Assembly (NCBI GenBank): GCA_964465125.1
Contig: CAYXIO010000012.1
Coordinates: 18,912 to 82,911, forward strand
Length of the DNA stretch: 64,000 bases
Reading direction: 5' to 3'
From: CAYOHG01 sp964465125
GTDB taxonomy: Bacteria; Planctomycetota; Phycisphaerae; UBA1845; Fen-1342
Each line of letters opens with the position of its first letter. Within the stretch, counting starts at the first letter, position 1. Positions 45,302 to 54,859 of the stretch are shown piece by piece. The position numbers and the translations under genes were made by a program. Under the pieces are notes generated by a model. The model searched no databases. It saw nothing but the letters and a program-made list of their open reading frames with translations, and was not told the DNA's origin.

Positions 45302-46195
45302 CTACGGTTGCAGCGGGTTCATGTCGCGAAGGAACTCGAGCGTGCCGTCCCAGGATTTCTTGAGCATACCCACCTGGGGCTTGCGTCGGCTCTCCGGAAT
45401 CTGGCCCGCCTTGGCGAACGCGTGGGGCGCGTTGTCCCTGAACCAGGCTTCCCACTCGCGCGCGTTGCACTGGTGTGTTTCGCCGGTCAGGCGGACGAGC
45501 GAGTTCTCGCAAGCCGCGACGACGGGAAAGTCGCGGTCGCGCAGCCCCGCGATGAGCGCCTCGATCGATTCGTTGTGCCGGCAGGCGCCCAGGCCGCGCG
45601 CCGCGGCCGCCCGCACGTCGCGGTCGTCGTCGTGCGCGAGGTGGTCGATGAACGTGGCCCGCAGGGCGTCGGCGGACTCGGCCGGAACGCCGCCGGCTTC
45701 AGCCCGCTGGGCGAGCACCAGCATCGCGTCCCAGCGTGTGACGGCTTCCGGCGGCCGCACATCCTCCGGCTCGTGGTTCTCGAAGTTGACGATCTTGAGG
45801 CAGGTCTCAACGGCGCGCGGGTCGCCGGTTTCCCCGAGCGCGCGAATCGCGACGCAGCGGGCCTGTGCGTCGCTCTCGAGCAGCGCGATCGCGACGTAGC
45901 CCTTGATGGCCCATTCGCGCTGCGCCTCTTTGCTGTCGGCGATCTTCGCGACCGCTTCGCGACGCAGGTCCGGGTCGCTCTCAGCCACCGCGGCGAGCAT
46001 GTACTGCTGCGCCGAGCGCTGGGGGGTGAAGATCGTGCGGACCGCTTCGTCGATCTTGGTGTCGGAGCAGCCCGCCAGCGAGAACAGGCATGCGCCGGTC
46101 CACGCCAGCACCCATCGACCGGGAAACCGCTCAGGACAGCTCGGGCTCGGCCAGCGCCGAAGCGATGTACTGCTCTGCCTCAACCAGCTCGACAT
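45302..46195 (-). CDS. HEAT-repeat lipoprotein
   Basis: About 297 residues. The lipobox is in ACLFSLAGCSDTK. Start is uncertain: ATG at 46195 gives a long n-region and overlaps the murI end by about 65 nt; a GTG at 46111 is also in frame, and ATGs at 46207/46237. The mature protein carries alpha-helical HEAT-like repeats (EAVAKIADSKEAQREWAIKG, ARCVAIRALGETGDPRAVETCLKI, RDVRAAAARGLGACRHNESIEALIAGLRD, FPVVAACENSLVRLTGE), an arrangement used for protein contacts. Likely a periplasmic scaffold of unknown role. Downstream end of the minus-strand run with murI. Confidence 0.8.
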   Translation of the reverse strand: MSSWLRQSSTSLRRWPSPSCPERFPGRWVLAWTGACLFSLAGCSDTKIDEAVRTIFTPQRSAQQYMLAAVAESDPDLRREAVAKIADSKEAQREWAIKGYVAIALLESDAQARCVAIRALGETGDPRAVETCLKIVNFENHEPEDVRPPEAVTRWDAMLVLAQRAEAGGVPAESADALRATFIDHLAHDDDRDVRAAAARGLGACRHNESIEALIAGLRDRDFPVVAACENSLVRLTGETHQCNAREWEAWFRDNAPHAFAKAGQIPESRRKPQVGMLKKSWDGTLEFLRDMNPLQP

Positions 46196-46976
46196 GTTGA
46201 ATTTCATGCTCAAGGAATCGCGAGCCGATACGGGCAAACCGCGCCGGGTTGTCGCTCACGAACGTCCGCATGCTACCGGGCTGAACGGCGCGGGACAAGC
46301 CGCCGTGCCGGCTGAGCAGCGCGTGCACCACGCGGGCGATCTCCTGTCCGCTCTCGACGACCTGGACTTGCTCGCCCAGGAACTCCGAGATCGCGCCGCG
46401 CAGCAAGGGATAGTGCGTGCACCCCAGCACGACGACTTCCAGCTCCGGCGAGCGGATCGGGGCCAGATAATCCTCGACGGCGAAGCGGACCAGCCGATCG
46501 TCGTTGGGCCGGCCTTCCTCCACGATCGACACGAACAGCGGGCAGGCCTTCTGGATCACACGAACGTGCGGGGCGCGGGCGTGGATCGCGCGGACGTACG
46601 AATGGCTTGAGACGGTCGCCTCGGTGCCCAGGACCGCGATCGTGCCTTCGCGAACCAGCCGAACGGCCGCGTCCGCGCCCGGCTCCACCACGCCGACGAC
46701 CGGCACGGGAAGCTGCTCCTCCAGATCGGGCAGCGCCAGCGCGCTGACCGTGTTGCAGGCCACGACGATGAGCTTCGGGTCGAAGCGCAGCAGGAACCGC
46801 GCGTCCTCCAGCGCGAACCGCGCGACCGTGTGGCGCGTTTTCATGCCGTAGGGCACGCGCGCGGTGTCGCCGAAGTAGACCACCTCTTCCTGCGGCAGCA
46901 GGCGGCGCAGGGCGCGCACGACGGAGAGGCCACCGAGGCCGGAATCGAACACTGCGATCGGGCGGTTGGGATTCAC
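46131..46976 (-). CDS. murI: Glutamate racemase
   Basis: 281 residues from GTG, which has a strong GGAGGA 4 nt upstream; an ATG 4 codons earlier overlaps that site and is less likely. MurI makes D-glutamate for peptidoglycan. The catalytic pair is Cys74 (VVACNTVSAL) and Cys186 (LGCTHYPLL); DSGLGGLSV and FGDTARVPYG are the conserved nucleotide/substrate loops. A peptidoglycan precursor enzyme is consistent with recent evidence for peptidoglycan in Planctomycetes. It lies 40 nt downstream of the prepilin peptidase and overlaps the HEAT protein start. Confidence 0.95.
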   Translation of the reverse strand: MNPNRPIAVFDSGLGGLSVVRALRRLLPQEEVVYFGDTARVPYGMKTRHTVARFALEDARFLLRFDPKLIVVACNTVSALALPDLEEQLPVPVVGVVEPGADAAVRLVREGTIAVLGTEATVSSHSYVRAIHARAPHVRVIQKACPLFVSIVEEGRPNDDRLVRFAVEDYLAPIRSPELEVVVLGCTHYPLLRGAISEFLGEQVQVVESGQEIARVVHALLSRHGGLSRAVQPGSMRTFVSDNPARFARIGSRFLEHEIQHVELVEAEQYIASALAEPELS

Positions 46977-47016
46977 GCCGTCCTCCATGACGCGTGCGGT
47001 GGTTGCCGCGGTTTTT

Positions 47017-48540
47017 CTATGGCGGCGTGCCTCTGGAGCGCTTTCCTCCGCCTTCATCGGCCGGCTCCAACCACGCGCGCAACAGTCGGCTCAGCGCCAC
47101 CGCGCCGACGCCGCCGACTAGCAGTATACCGACCATGGCGAGCAGAACGGAAGGCTGAGTTTCGGCGGCGGCGCGAACCGCCTCGAACTGCTGCGCGGCG
47201 CGCGCCCCGGCGGGAGCGCTGATCCACAGCGCGAGCAGCGCGCCCAGGGCCAGTGGAGGGCCGAACGGAATCAGCGCGCTGCGTTTGGAGAAGAGCGTGA
47301 GAATCCAGGCTGCCAGGGCCACCACGACCGCGCACAGAAAGGCGAGCAGGACGAGATCCCAGCCGGCCGCCGCCCCGATGGCCGCCAGGATGTAGATGTC
47401 GCCGCTGCCGAACGCCTCGCGCCCCAGCGCCAGGGTGAAGATCACGCGGATGGCATACCCGGCCGCGACGGCCACCGACAATCCGTGCAGCGAAAAGACC
47501 GCGCCGGCCAACGGCGCCCACCCTTCCACAGGAGACCAGTGCATCGCGTCGGACCAGGCGGCGTCGATCGCAGGGACATACTGGACCAGCAGGCCCGCCA
47601 GCCCGGCCGCCAGCCCGGCCGGCGCCAGCCAGAGCAACTCGCTCAGCACCGTCCGGCGCGCGGACGGCGCTTCGGCGGCGATGGCCTCTTGTAATTCCCG
47701 GTCCGCCTCGCGCGGCTCGCCCGCCGCGAGCACCATCGCAGCCAGCAGCGAAAGCAGGGCCGCCGAAACGACCGTACGGCGCAGCCCGAGTTGGTCGATC
47801 GCACAGGCCGCCAGCAGCACCGAAGTCACCAGGAATACGCAGAGCAGGGTCAGTCCCAGGGCGGCGCTGCGGGGCCGCTCGGCCGAAGGGCCGGGGCTGG
47901 AGGGCTCACCGGCGGCAACCTCGTCGGACACCGGCGGCTCGTCGGCCGATGGCGCCGCGGTCCTCGAAGTCGTCAGCCACAGCCACAGCGCGCCCACCAC
48001 GGCCGCGGCGGCGCCGGCGGCGCCCAGCGAGGACTCCGCGACCGGGCCGACGAATTCCGGCCGCGGCCACAGCGCCAGCACGATCACCGCCGCCAGCGCC
48101 GCCACGTTGATCACAGACACGTCGATGAGGTAGCTCACCAGGTCCATGCACGAGCTGGCCAGGAGCGCCGCAACCAGGACGAGCCAGGCCGCCAGCAGCG
48201 GCGCGTCGCGCGGCAGGGAGGGTTCGATCAGCCCGGCCCGGCTGTCCGTCACAAACAGCAACACATGGACCAGCACAAACGCGAGACCGCAGAGCAGCTC
48301 CACCAGCGGATACTGCGCCGAGATCGGCGCGGCGCATCCTCGGCATCGACCGCGGAGAAGCAGCCAGCTCAGCACCGGGATGTTTTCGCTCCACGGAAGC
48401 CAGCGCTGACAGTGCGGGCAGAACGAGCGGCGCGGCTGGTTCACCGAGAGTCCGCGCGGCAGACGGTAGATCACCACGTTCAGAAAGCTGCCGATCGCCA
48501 GCCCCAGCAGCCAGACGAAGATGCCGATCGCAAGCATCAT
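47017..48540 (-). CDS. Prepilin peptidase (A24 family), enlarged
   Basis: 507 residues, against about 250-290 usual. N-terminal methyltransferase-type part: [18 protein letters not shown] and the double CxxC (FCPHC, CRGC) of bifunctional PilD. Catalytic Asp residues are in [14 protein letters not shown] and [18 protein letters not shown]. About ten membrane helices. The extra length is an internal insertion between the two Asp motifs, with a Pro/Ser/Glu linker ([20 protein letters not shown]) and extra helices. It cleaves type IV pilin-like signals in the inner membrane. Its ATG overlaps the aroK stop by 4 nt. Confidence 0.88.
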   Translation of the reverse strand: MMLAIGIFVWLLGLAIGSFLNVVIYRLPRGLSVNQPRRSFCPHCQRWLPWSENIPVLSWLLLRGRCRGCAAPISAQYPLVELLCGLAFVLVHVLLFVTDSRAGLIEPSLPRDAPLLAAWLVLVAALLASSCMDLVSYLIDVSVINVAALAAVIVLALWPRPEFVGPVAESSLGAAGAAAAVVGALWLWLTTSRTAAPSADEPPVSDEVAAGEPSSPGPSAERPRSAALGLTLLCVFLVTSVLLAACAIDQLGLRRTVVSAALLSLLAAMVLAAGEPREADRELQEAIAAEAPSARRTVLSELLWLAPAGLAAGLAGLLVQYVPAIDAAWSDAMHWSPVEGWAPLAGAVFSLHGLSVAVAAGYAIRVIFTLALGREAFGSGDIYILAAIGAAAGWDLVLLAFLCAVVVALAAWILTLFSKRSALIPFGPPLALGALLALWISAPAGARAAQQFEAVRAAAETQPSVLLAMVGILLVGGVGAVALSRLLRAWLEPADEGGGKRSRGTPP

Positions 48541-49106
48541 GGCTGCGCTCCGTCCGGCGGCTGGGAGCGCGCCAACGCCTCGAGCAGGTCGCGGACGACC
48601 TGTTGCGGCGTTCGGGCGGCGACATGGAGCGTCAGCCGCGCGACTTCCGCGTAAAGCGGCTCGCGCTCCGCGGCGAGCTGCTCGATCTCGCGCGGCAGCT
48701 CCTTTGCGGTCAGCGACGGCCGCGCTGCGGCGGTGTGCGGATCGGCTTGCAGCCGCTCGACGAGCACTTCGACCGGAGCTTGCAGCCAGACGCAGCAGGC
48801 GCGCTCGCGCAGCAGGGCGCGGTTCAGCCCGGACAGAACGACTCCGCCGCCGGTGCTGATGACGCCGGCGGGCGCCGCCAGCGCGTGCTCGAGCGCGACG
48901 CGCTCCAGCGCGCGAAAGGCGGGCTCGCCGAGCGTGTCGAAGATCTCACGAATCGTGCGCCCGGAGTGCTGCTGGATGCGCTCGTCGGTGTCCAGGAAGG
49001 GACGCGCCAGGCGCTCGGCGAGCAGGCGGCCGACGGTGGACTTCCCGGTGCCGCGCAGCCCGACCAGCACGATGCGGGCGGGCAGGGCCGGGCCGGCCCT
49101 GCTCAC
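48537..49106 (-). CDS. aroK: Shikimate kinase
   Basis: 189 residues. Phosphorylates shikimate at O3 in aromatic amino acid synthesis. Walker [10 protein letters not shown], Asp pair in [22 protein letters not shown] with the substrate-binding Gly-rich turn, and lid RPSLTAKE. The start overlaps the metallophosphoesterase stop by 4 nt and the stop overlaps the prepilin peptidase start by 4 nt, so all three are translationally coupled. The metabolic link between them is not obvious. Confidence 0.95.
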   Translation of the reverse strand: MSRAGPALPARIVLVGLRGTGKSTVGRLLAERLARPFLDTDERIQQHSGRTIREIFDTLGEPAFRALERVALEHALAAPAGVISTGGGVVLSGLNRALLRERACCVWLQAPVEVLVERLQADPHTAAARPSLTAKELPREIEQLAAEREPLYAEVARLTLHVAARTPQQVVRDLLEALARSQPPDGAQP

Positions 49107-49984
49107 GGATCGTCTCGTTGCGTGTGCCGCAGGGTCTGCGGCAGGCGATAGGCGTCGAACGTGACGGCGTGTAGCCGATCGGTGCCCTGTCCCGGGTTGA
49201 CGCAGAGCGTCTCACCGAGCGACTCCTGCCAGGCGCCGGTGACCTGCGGCGATTCGTGGATGTGGCCGTGCAGCGCCAGCAGCGGCTGCCGCGCTTCGAT
49301 GAAGCTCCGCACGGCCCGGGACCCGACCGGATAGGGAACGTGCGGCAGCCGGTCGAGCTTGCTGGCGTGGGGCGGCGCGTGACAGACGAAAACCCACGGC
49401 GCCGGCGGCGTCCGAACCGAAGACAGCTTGTCGGTGAGCGACGATTTCTCGCGGAAAAAATCGGCCGGACTGATGGCCTGGGCCGCCGCCGTGCGCTCAT
49501 CCCAAACGGACCCGCCCAGCTCGGGGATTTCATCGTTCGGCAGATCGAGCCGCTCGAAATCCTTGACCCAGTAGGGGGTCGGCGGCGTGTACGAGAACCC
49601 CAGGAAATTCATGCCACGAAACAACCACGCTTCGTGATGGTCGAGTGCGACCATGCCCCAGCCGTCGGCCGAATCCCGAACGGCGCGGCGGGTGCACGCC
49701 CAGTCGTGATTGCCGAAGATGCAGGCGATCGCGAGCTCCGGAAGCTGCCGGCGCCAGCCAGCCAGCATGGGAAGGAACACGCGTGTCACCCAGGCCGTCT
49801 GCGTGCCGCGCGGATCGCTGACGTCCCCGTCCGGAAAGAGGTCGCCGCCGAGGATCAGCAGGTCCGGCCGGGAGCGCAGAATAAGCTGCCCAAGCGCCGC
49901 GTAGAGGTGCGCGTGGCCGTGCAGGTCGCTGGTGAAGCAGATCTGAAGCTGTTGCGCTGCGCCTGCGGCCATGGGCTCCCGCAC
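49103..49984 (-). CDS. Calcineurin-like metallophosphoesterase
   Basis: 293 residues from GTG; ATG at 49972 is an alternative start. Metal-binding motifs in order: TSDLHGHAHL, ILGGDLFPDGD, FGNHDW, VCHAPPHASKL and LHGHIHESPQ, the full two-metal site. It probably hydrolyses a phosphodiester in the cytoplasm; no signal peptide. Substrate unknown; the size and motif spacing are like YfcE/Icc-type hydrolases. First gene of the MPE-aroK-prepilin peptidase-murI run. Confidence 0.9.
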   Translation of the reverse strand: MREPMAAGAAQQLQICFTSDLHGHAHLYAALGQLILRSRPDLLILGGDLFPDGDVSDPRGTQTAWVTRVFLPMLAGWRRQLPELAIACIFGNHDWACTRRAVRDSADGWGMVALDHHEAWLFRGMNFLGFSYTPPTPYWVKDFERLDLPNDEIPELGGSVWDERTAAAQAISPADFFREKSSLTDKLSSVRTPPAPWVFVCHAPPHASKLDRLPHVPYPVGSRAVRSFIEARQPLLALHGHIHESPQVTGAWQESLGETLCVNPGQGTDRLHAVTFDAYRLPQTLRHTQRDDP

Positions 49985-50002
49985 CCAGCTCGCGGTGGCT
50001 GG

Positions 50003-50236
50003 TCAATAGACCGCATTCTCAGCGCATCGATCCAGCTTGTCGAGATACTCCTGGAGCGAATCCATGCCGCGATCGGCGGCCTCGAGGGCGCTCGGTCCGC
50101 CATGCGGAGCCGCGTAGCGGTTGCATGAGCTCGCCGCGCAGCCCGGGAACAAGGCCAGGGCAGCGATCGCGACGAATGCAAGCGCGGCAGGCGCACCGTT
50201 GCGAGCCCAACGTTCGCGCGGGGGGGCCTTCGGCAC
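50003..50236 (-). CDS. Small putative lipoprotein
   Basis: 77 residues from GTG with AGGAG 9 nt upstream. Basic n-region (PKAPPRERWARNG), hydrophobic APAALAFVAIAALALFPG and lipobox PGC. The short mature region contains a helical stretch (DRGMDSLQEYLDKLDRCAENAVY). No family recognised. It lies 18 nt before the metallophosphoesterase gene on the same strand and may be the first gene of that transcript. Confidence 0.65.
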   Translation of the reverse strand: MPKAPPRERWARNGAPAALAFVAIAALALFPGCAASSCNRYAAPHGGPSALEAADRGMDSLQEYLDKLDRCAENAVY

Positions 50237-50269
50237 GCGAGGTACTCCTGTCTCCGGCGGGTCATCGGC

Positions 50270-52408
50270 CTAGCTGCGTGAGCAGCGGCTCGGCAACGAC
50301 GCAGCGCGGGCGCGGCGCCTCAGCAGCAGCCCGCCGTACGCCGCAACGCTCATCACGTAGCTGACGATTCCGATGGGCGCGCAGGCTCCGCAGGCGGTGG
50401 TGGAGTCGCCGCCGGCATCGTTGGCGTCGCCGGCCGCATTGTCGTTTTCGTTCGCGTTCGCGTTCACGTTTTCGTTCTGATTCGCGTTGTCGTTGACGTT
50501 CTGATTTTCGTTTTCATTCTCGGCAGGCTCGTTTCCGCCGTCGCCCTGATCCTCACCCTGATCGCAGGCGTCGCCGATGCCGTCGCCGTCACTGTCTTCC
50601 TGCGTGGCGTTGGCGACGAGGCGGCAGTTGTCGCACAGATCGCCGATGCCGTCGCCGTCGAAGTCGCTCTGCGAGTCTCCGGTGGTATCCGGGCAGTTAT
50701 CCACGCAGTCGAAGACTCCGTCCGCGTCCTCGTCGGTGTCCAGAATGCCGCAACCGCACCCTCCGGGTTCGGTCTTGTTGGCGTCGTCGGGGCATTCGTC
50801 GGTGGCGTCGGGCGTGCCGTCGTTGTCGCTGTCCATGATGAAGCCGGCATCGACGTCCAGCAGGGTCGCGCTCGACGTCACCGTGACGATGCCGGTGCGT
50901 CCGAGCGTCGGATCGACGTCGGAGTCGAGCGAGTCGTCAGCACCCTGATCCAGGAGCGTGAATGCCAGGCCGCCGGGAAGATTGAAGTACGCGACGTAGT
51001 CGCCGGCGACCAGCTCGCCCATCGAGTAGAGACCGCCCGCGTCGGTCAGGGCGGCATTCACGAGCACGTCGTCGGCCGTGGCGGCGGCGGCGTCGGGTCC
51101 CACCGAATACACCGTCACCGAAACGCCCGTCAGCCCGACGTCCACACCGTTGAAGATCCCATCGCCGTTCAGGTCTTCGAAGGCCATGCCGCTGATGCCG
51201 CCGAACGGGTTCATGCCCGCGTCGCGCACCACGTCGTCGTCGCCGGACTGGATCGCGAAGACGGGTGTCCGGCCGGTGGATGAGTTGACGTCGCTGTCGG
51301 TGTCGTCGTCGCCGCCCTGGTCGTTGCGGACGAACCCGAAGCCGGCGGGCGGCGCGAACGCGACAAAATACGATCCCGGAGTGATTCCGGCGAAGCTGTA
51401 CGTCGTGGTGGCGTTCGCCGTGGCGACCGAAACATCATCTCCGGTCGCCGGATTGCCGTCGGCCCCGACGCTCCAGAGCGTGACGGTTGCGTTGGCGGGC
51501 AGGGCGCCGTCCGCCGCCTCGCGTACGCCGTCGCCGTCCACATCGTTGAAGACCTGCCCGCGAACCGTAACCTCGCTGAAGAGCGCCGCGTCGAAGTCGT
51601 TGTCCGTCTCGCCCACCGTGATTGCGAAGACAGCCGTCTCGAGTGTCGCCGGGTCGAAGTCGCTATCGACACTGTCGTCGCCGCCCTGGTCGGCCGGGCT
51701 GGCCTGAAAGCCGGCGGGCAGCACCAGCCGCAGGAAGCGCGACTTGGCCGCAAGATTTTCGAACGCATACGCGCCGTCGGCGTCGGTGACCGCGCTGGCG
51801 ACCAGCACGTCATCCCCGCCGCCGGATACGCCGTTGCCGCCCGGATCCCAGAGTTGCACGGTGACTCCGGCGAGGCCCTCATCCTCCGCGTCCTGAATGC
51901 CGTCGCCGTCGAGGTCGTTGACGACGCGATCACCGATGGCGGTCGGGAGGATCAGGCCGCAGTCGATGTCGTTGTTCGGGTTGGTTCCATCGAGCGTGAA
52001 GGCCGAGGAATTCCCGTCGGCATCCGCGTCGCTGTCGAGGGTGGCGTCCACGCCCTGGCTGCGGGCGGCCAAGTCGAGCCCGACCGGGGCCTCGAACTGA
52101 ATGTAGTAGGTCCCCGCGTTCATCGTGAAGGCATAGTTGCCGGTGCCGTTGGTGACCGCCGTGAACAACACCACGTCGTCGCCGCCGCCGATCTGCGCAT
52201 CGGCGCCCAGCGACAGGATGCTGACGGTGACGCCCTGGGCCGCGGACTCGCCGGCGTCCTGGATGCCGTCGCCGTCCGCGTCCAGCCAGACGTAGTTGCC
52301 CACCGTGGACTGGGCGGCGGCGGAGACGACGAGGCTGAGCATGAGCATGATCGCAGCGGCGCGTCCCCGCGGAAAAGCATGGGACGCATGTCGAGTAAGG
52401 AAGTTCAT
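50270..52408 (-). CDS. Large surface protein with SdrD B-like and thrombospondin-3 repeats and Asn-rich linker
   Basis: 712 residues; GGAAGG precedes the ATG. Signal peptide MNFLTRHASHAFPRGRAAAIMLMLSLVVSAAA. Residues about 35-520 hold four or five SdrD_B-like Ca-binding beta-sandwiches, each opening with a motif such as VWLDADGDGIQDAGE or VFNDVDGDGVREAAD. Residues about 525-620 contain thrombospondin type 3 Ca repeats (DSDNDGTPDATDECPDD, DFDGDGIGDLCDNC, DSDGDGIGDACDQGED). Then a low-complexity Asn/Glu/Asp/Ala linker of about 40 residues coded by near-tandem hexanucleotides, a CGAC pair, and a C-terminal membrane helix IGIVSYVMSVAAYGGLLL with RRRAR: a CTERM-type sorting tail. Probably anchored to the outer surface. 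Confidence 0.88.
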   Translation of the reverse strand: MNFLTRHASHAFPRGRAAAIMLMLSLVVSAAAQSTVGNYVWLDADGDGIQDAGESAAQGVTVSILSLGADAQIGGGDDVVLFTAVTNGTGNYAFTMNAGTYYIQFEAPVGLDLAARSQGVDATLDSDADADGNSSAFTLDGTNPNNDIDCGLILPTAIGDRVVNDLDGDGIQDAEDEGLAGVTVQLWDPGGNGVSGGGDDVLVASAVTDADGAYAFENLAAKSRFLRLVLPAGFQASPADQGGDDSVDSDFDPATLETAVFAITVGETDNDFDAALFSEVTVRGQVFNDVDGDGVREAADGALPANATVTLWSVGADGNPATGDDVSVATANATTTYSFAGITPGSYFVAFAPPAGFGFVRNDQGGDDDTDSDVNSSTGRTPVFAIQSGDDDVVRDAGMNPFGGISGMAFEDLNGDGIFNGVDVGLTGVSVTVYSVGPDAAAATADDVLVNAALTDAGGLYSMGELVAGDYVAYFNLPGGLAFTLLDQGADDSLDSDVDPTLGRTGIVTVTSSATLLDVDAGFIMDSDNDGTPDATDECPDDANKTEPGGCGCGILDTDEDADGVFDCVDNCPDTTGDSQSDFDGDGIGDLCDNCRLVANATQEDSDGDGIGDACDQGEDQGDGGNEPAENENENQNVNDNANQNENVNANANENDNAAGDANDAGGDSTTACGACAPIGIVSYVMSVAAYGGLLLRRRARAASLPSRCSRS

Positions 52409-52648
52409 GGTCGAACCCTTCCGTGGCGTCTGGTGGCAGTTCCGCGCGCTCGTCCTTCGCGCCGCGCGGATCGATTCAGAGCGCGCCGCAAGGCGGCAAC
52501 GTCTCCCGGCGCGCTTCCCCGCGCGTACTATCGGCGATTGGGTCCCGTTTAGTCGAGTGATTCCCGCGGCGGCCGCCAGAACCCCGGGAGCGGGGCGGGT
52601 TTCGGCTGCCGGCTCCAAGACCCTCGTTCGTTTCGTCCCGCCGTCGGT

Positions 52649-52654
52649 TAGAAT
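52649..52654 (+). promoter_or_regulatory. Possible -10 element of the mutase gene
   Basis: TAGAAT, 94 nt upstream of the mutase ATG. A TTCGTT at 52627-52632 could be the -35 with a 16-nt spacer. Weak. Confidence 0.3.
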
Positions 52655-52748
52655 CTCCGGCGACATGGGCCCGCATTCGACCGGGGCTGCGCGGGAGCCC
52701 CAGGGCTCGTCCGGCGGACGGCGGCAGCACGCGAGACGGAGGTGGCAG

Positions 52749-54401
<1,653 letters not shown>

Positions 54402-54859
54402 GGCTTCTTGCGCCGGGGGAGCGGTCGAACCGGCCGGATTGGGACTTGTTTTGGAAGGATTGCAGTCTGAGCCGGCTGCTGCGCGGCTGAGTAACGCGCG
54501 CCAACGAGAAACTGACGAGAATTCGTCATGGCGCCGGTGGCCGGACTGCGAAGTCCATGGGCCTTTATTCCGATGGAAGATGTTCGGGGTGAGAGTTCGA
54601 TAGCCTCCGCCGAGACTTCTGGCGGATTGTCGTCACGCGTTTTGGCGGAAGCGTGCGAGCGTCTGCGCAGTGAACCCAAGACGAAATCGGCTCGGTCGCT
54701 TCTTGCAAATGTGCCTGGGCGCTGTAGCATCCGATATTAACATTGTCCATTGCGGGTTTGGCGCGTGGGCGCGGACCGGTCGCCGACCGGTATTAACGCA
54801 GTAATGAGTCGGGTTCTCCGCTCGACAACGATCTTTGTCCTGAGTGAAGGGAGACGAGG
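54402..54859. other. Regulatory intergenic region
   Basis: 458 nt with no gene. It contains a plausible promoter at 54703-54730, a palindrome ACCGGTCG/CGACCGGT around 54775-54791, and a TATTAAC repeated at 54735-54741 and 54791-54797. Confidence 0.5.
54703..54730 (+). promoter_or_regulatory. Promoter of first DUF11 gene
   Basis: TTGCAA (54703-54708), 16-nt spacer, TAGCAT (54725-54730). It leaves a leader of about 125 nt, which carries the palindrome and the TATTAAC pair. Confidence 0.45.
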
